Positions 6,162 through 7,164 of a DNA stretch of 7,164 bases are shown here, piece by piece. Source of the stretch: Bryobacteraceae bacterium. Its GTDB lineage: Bacteria > Acidobacteriota > Terriglobia > Bryobacterales > Bryobacteraceae. Position 1 is the first letter of the stretch; every line of letters starts with the position of its first letter. A program made the position numbers and the translations under genes. Location of the stretch: NCBI GenBank assembly GCA_025929455.1, contig JAICMB010000166.1:1-7164 (forward strand). The letters run 5' to 3'. Under the pieces are notes generated by a model. That model was not told where the DNA came from, searched no databases, and was given only the letters and a program-made list of their open reading frames with translations.

Positions 6162-7163
6162 ATGCGGGACACATCCGAGCGGATTGTGTTCGACACCGAC
6201 TCCGGCTTCTTTAACGACGATGGCGCCGCGCTCGCCATGCTCGTCAACAGCGGCCGCGCGCGCAGCATAGAAGCCATCACGATCACTCCCGGAAACACCT
6301 GGCCGCTGCAAGGCGCCGCATACATGCTTGCGCTGCTCGAAATCCTGCACGCCACCGAAATCCCTGTAAGCATCGGGGCAGGGAAGCCGCTAGTCCACAG
6401 TGCCGCGATGGCGAGCGCCGCCGCTTCGACCTGGGGACCGCAGCAGTACACCGGCGCGTTCGCCGTTGAGCCGCCCGCGTCGAAGCGCGAGCTGCAAAAA
6501 CCTTTTTACGGTTTCAGCGCTCTCGAACCTGCCTCGCGCAACGCCGTCGATATGCTCACCGCCGCAGTCGACCGCCATCCCGGCCAGGTGACGGTACTCG
6601 CGCTCGGACCTATGACGAACGTTGCGCTCGCGTTAACGCTGCGCCCGGACATAGCGCCCCACATCGCGCGTCTCGTGTTTATGGGGGGCGCCGTCCACGT
6701 CCGCGGCAACACCACGCCCGCCGCGGAGTTCAATTTCTGGTTCGATCCCGAAGCCGCCCGCATTGTGCTGCGGTCCGCGATTCCGGCGAAGGTCATGGTC
6801 GGACTCGACCTCTGCAATCACGCACCCCTCACGCGCCGGCTGTTCGAAGAAATCGCCGGCGTGAAAACTCCACTCACCGCGCTGTACGAGCATCACTTTG
6901 CCCGCCATACGAATACGTTCCTATGGGACGAGCTTGCCGCCGCTTATCTCATCGATCCGTCATTCGTAACCGAAGACGAAACGATGTATCTGGACGTCGA
7001 CACGTGCTTCGGTCCCACCTACGGCAAAGTCACTCCGCTCGAACGGCATCACGCACCCGACGCAACACCGGTGAACGTGCTACTCGACCTCGACACCGAT
7101 CGTGCCTACTCACTCTACAAGCGCCTGCTCACTGCCGCGCCGGCGCCGCGGGATTCTCAATAA
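6162..7163 (+). CDS. Nucleoside hydrolase (inosine-uridine preferring family)
   Basis: Cytoplasmic enzyme expected to hydrolyse the N-glycosidic bond of ribonucleosides, giving free base and ribose for salvage; 333 residues, normal for the family. The N-terminal calcium/catalytic cluster is [17 protein letters not shown] (11-27), a variant with two extra residues compared with DTDPGxDDA. Next come ITPGN (41-45), [14 protein letters not shown] (145-158), the hallmark [19 protein letters not shown] (173-191) with DPEAA (195-199), [11 protein letters not shown] (214-224) and [13 protein letters not shown] (255-267). Trp255-Asp256 occupies the place where group I enzymes have His-Asp. No signal peptide is seen. 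The ATG at 6162 is chosen because homology begins at once after it. An open frame upstream to 5970 is antisense to the TIM-barrel leader and shows no family sequence. No usable Shine-Dalgarno sequence exists (AAGGG abuts the ATG), fitting a leaderless start. The gene is divergent from the TIM-barrel gene by 37 bp; its terminator lies beyond the window. Confidence 0.93.
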   Translation: MRDTSERIVFDTDSGFFNDDGAALAMLVNSGRARSIEAITITPGNTWPLQGAAYMLALLEILHATEIPVSIGAGKPLVHSAAMASAAASTWGPQQYTGAFAVEPPASKRELQKPFYGFSALEPASRNAVDMLTAAVDRHPGQVTVLALGPMTNVALALTLRPDIAPHIARLVFMGGAVHVRGNTTPAAEFNFWFDPEAARIVLRSAIPAKVMVGLDLCNHAPLTRRLFEEIAGVKTPLTALYEHHFARHTNTFLWDELAAAYLIDPSFVTEDETMYLDVDTCFGPTYGKVTPLERHHAPDATPVNVLLDLDTDRAYSLYKRLLTAAPAPRDSQ

Positions 7164-7164
7164 A

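Noticed and set aside
6125..6451. N-terminal extension of the TIM-barrel gene up to 6451
   Set aside because: It would be antisense to the conserved nucleoside hydrolase N-terminus and would bury the Tat leader and AGGAGGT internally.
1..7164. CRISPR array, tRNA/rRNA, transposase or prophage genes
   Set aside because: No regularly spaced repeats, RNA-gene signatures, integrase/transposase motifs or insertion-sequence ends were seen.

Overview
This is a high-GC window. It carries a Tat-exported UxuA-like TIM barrel, a long TolC-family protein with an LLRGFG motif, and a winged-helix/malectin membrane protein. That combination is what I associate with soil Acidobacteria of the Solibacter/Bryobacter type. 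This is an inference from protein style; no rRNA or other marker gene is present.

Layout, left to right: (1) 30-175 holds a run of short perfect palindromes, reading into a plus-strand outer-membrane efflux protein of the TolC family that ends at 2088. (2) Converging on it with a 1-nt gap is a minus-strand GT4-type glycosyltransferase (2090-3175). (3) Upstream of it on the same strand is a minus-strand gene (3247-4851) for a membrane-anchored protein with an N-terminal winged-helix-like domain, one transmembrane helix and two periplasmic malectin domains. Its promoter region (4852-4987) has an excellent extended -10 box, an inverted repeat and further copies of the same hexamer. (4) A minus-strand UxuA-like TIM-barrel protein with a twin-arginine leader follows (4988-6124). 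(5) Divergent from it, with only 37 bp between start codons, is a plus-strand nucleoside hydrolase (6162-7163), complete just before the window edge.

How the genes may work together: the minus-strand block suggests carbohydrate perception and handling. The malectin protein looks like a one-component, ToxR/CadC-style receptor: DNA-binding domain in the cytoplasm, sugar-binding domains in the periplasm. The glycosyltransferase 71 bp downstream is a candidate co-transcribed partner. The exported TIM barrel and the nucleoside hydrolase would fit scavenging of sugar acids and nucleosides, but no shared pathway can be proved from sequence. The most interesting points are the malectin receptor with its hexamer-rich promoter, the overlapping divergent -10 boxes at 6150-6156, and the palindrome cluster at the left end.
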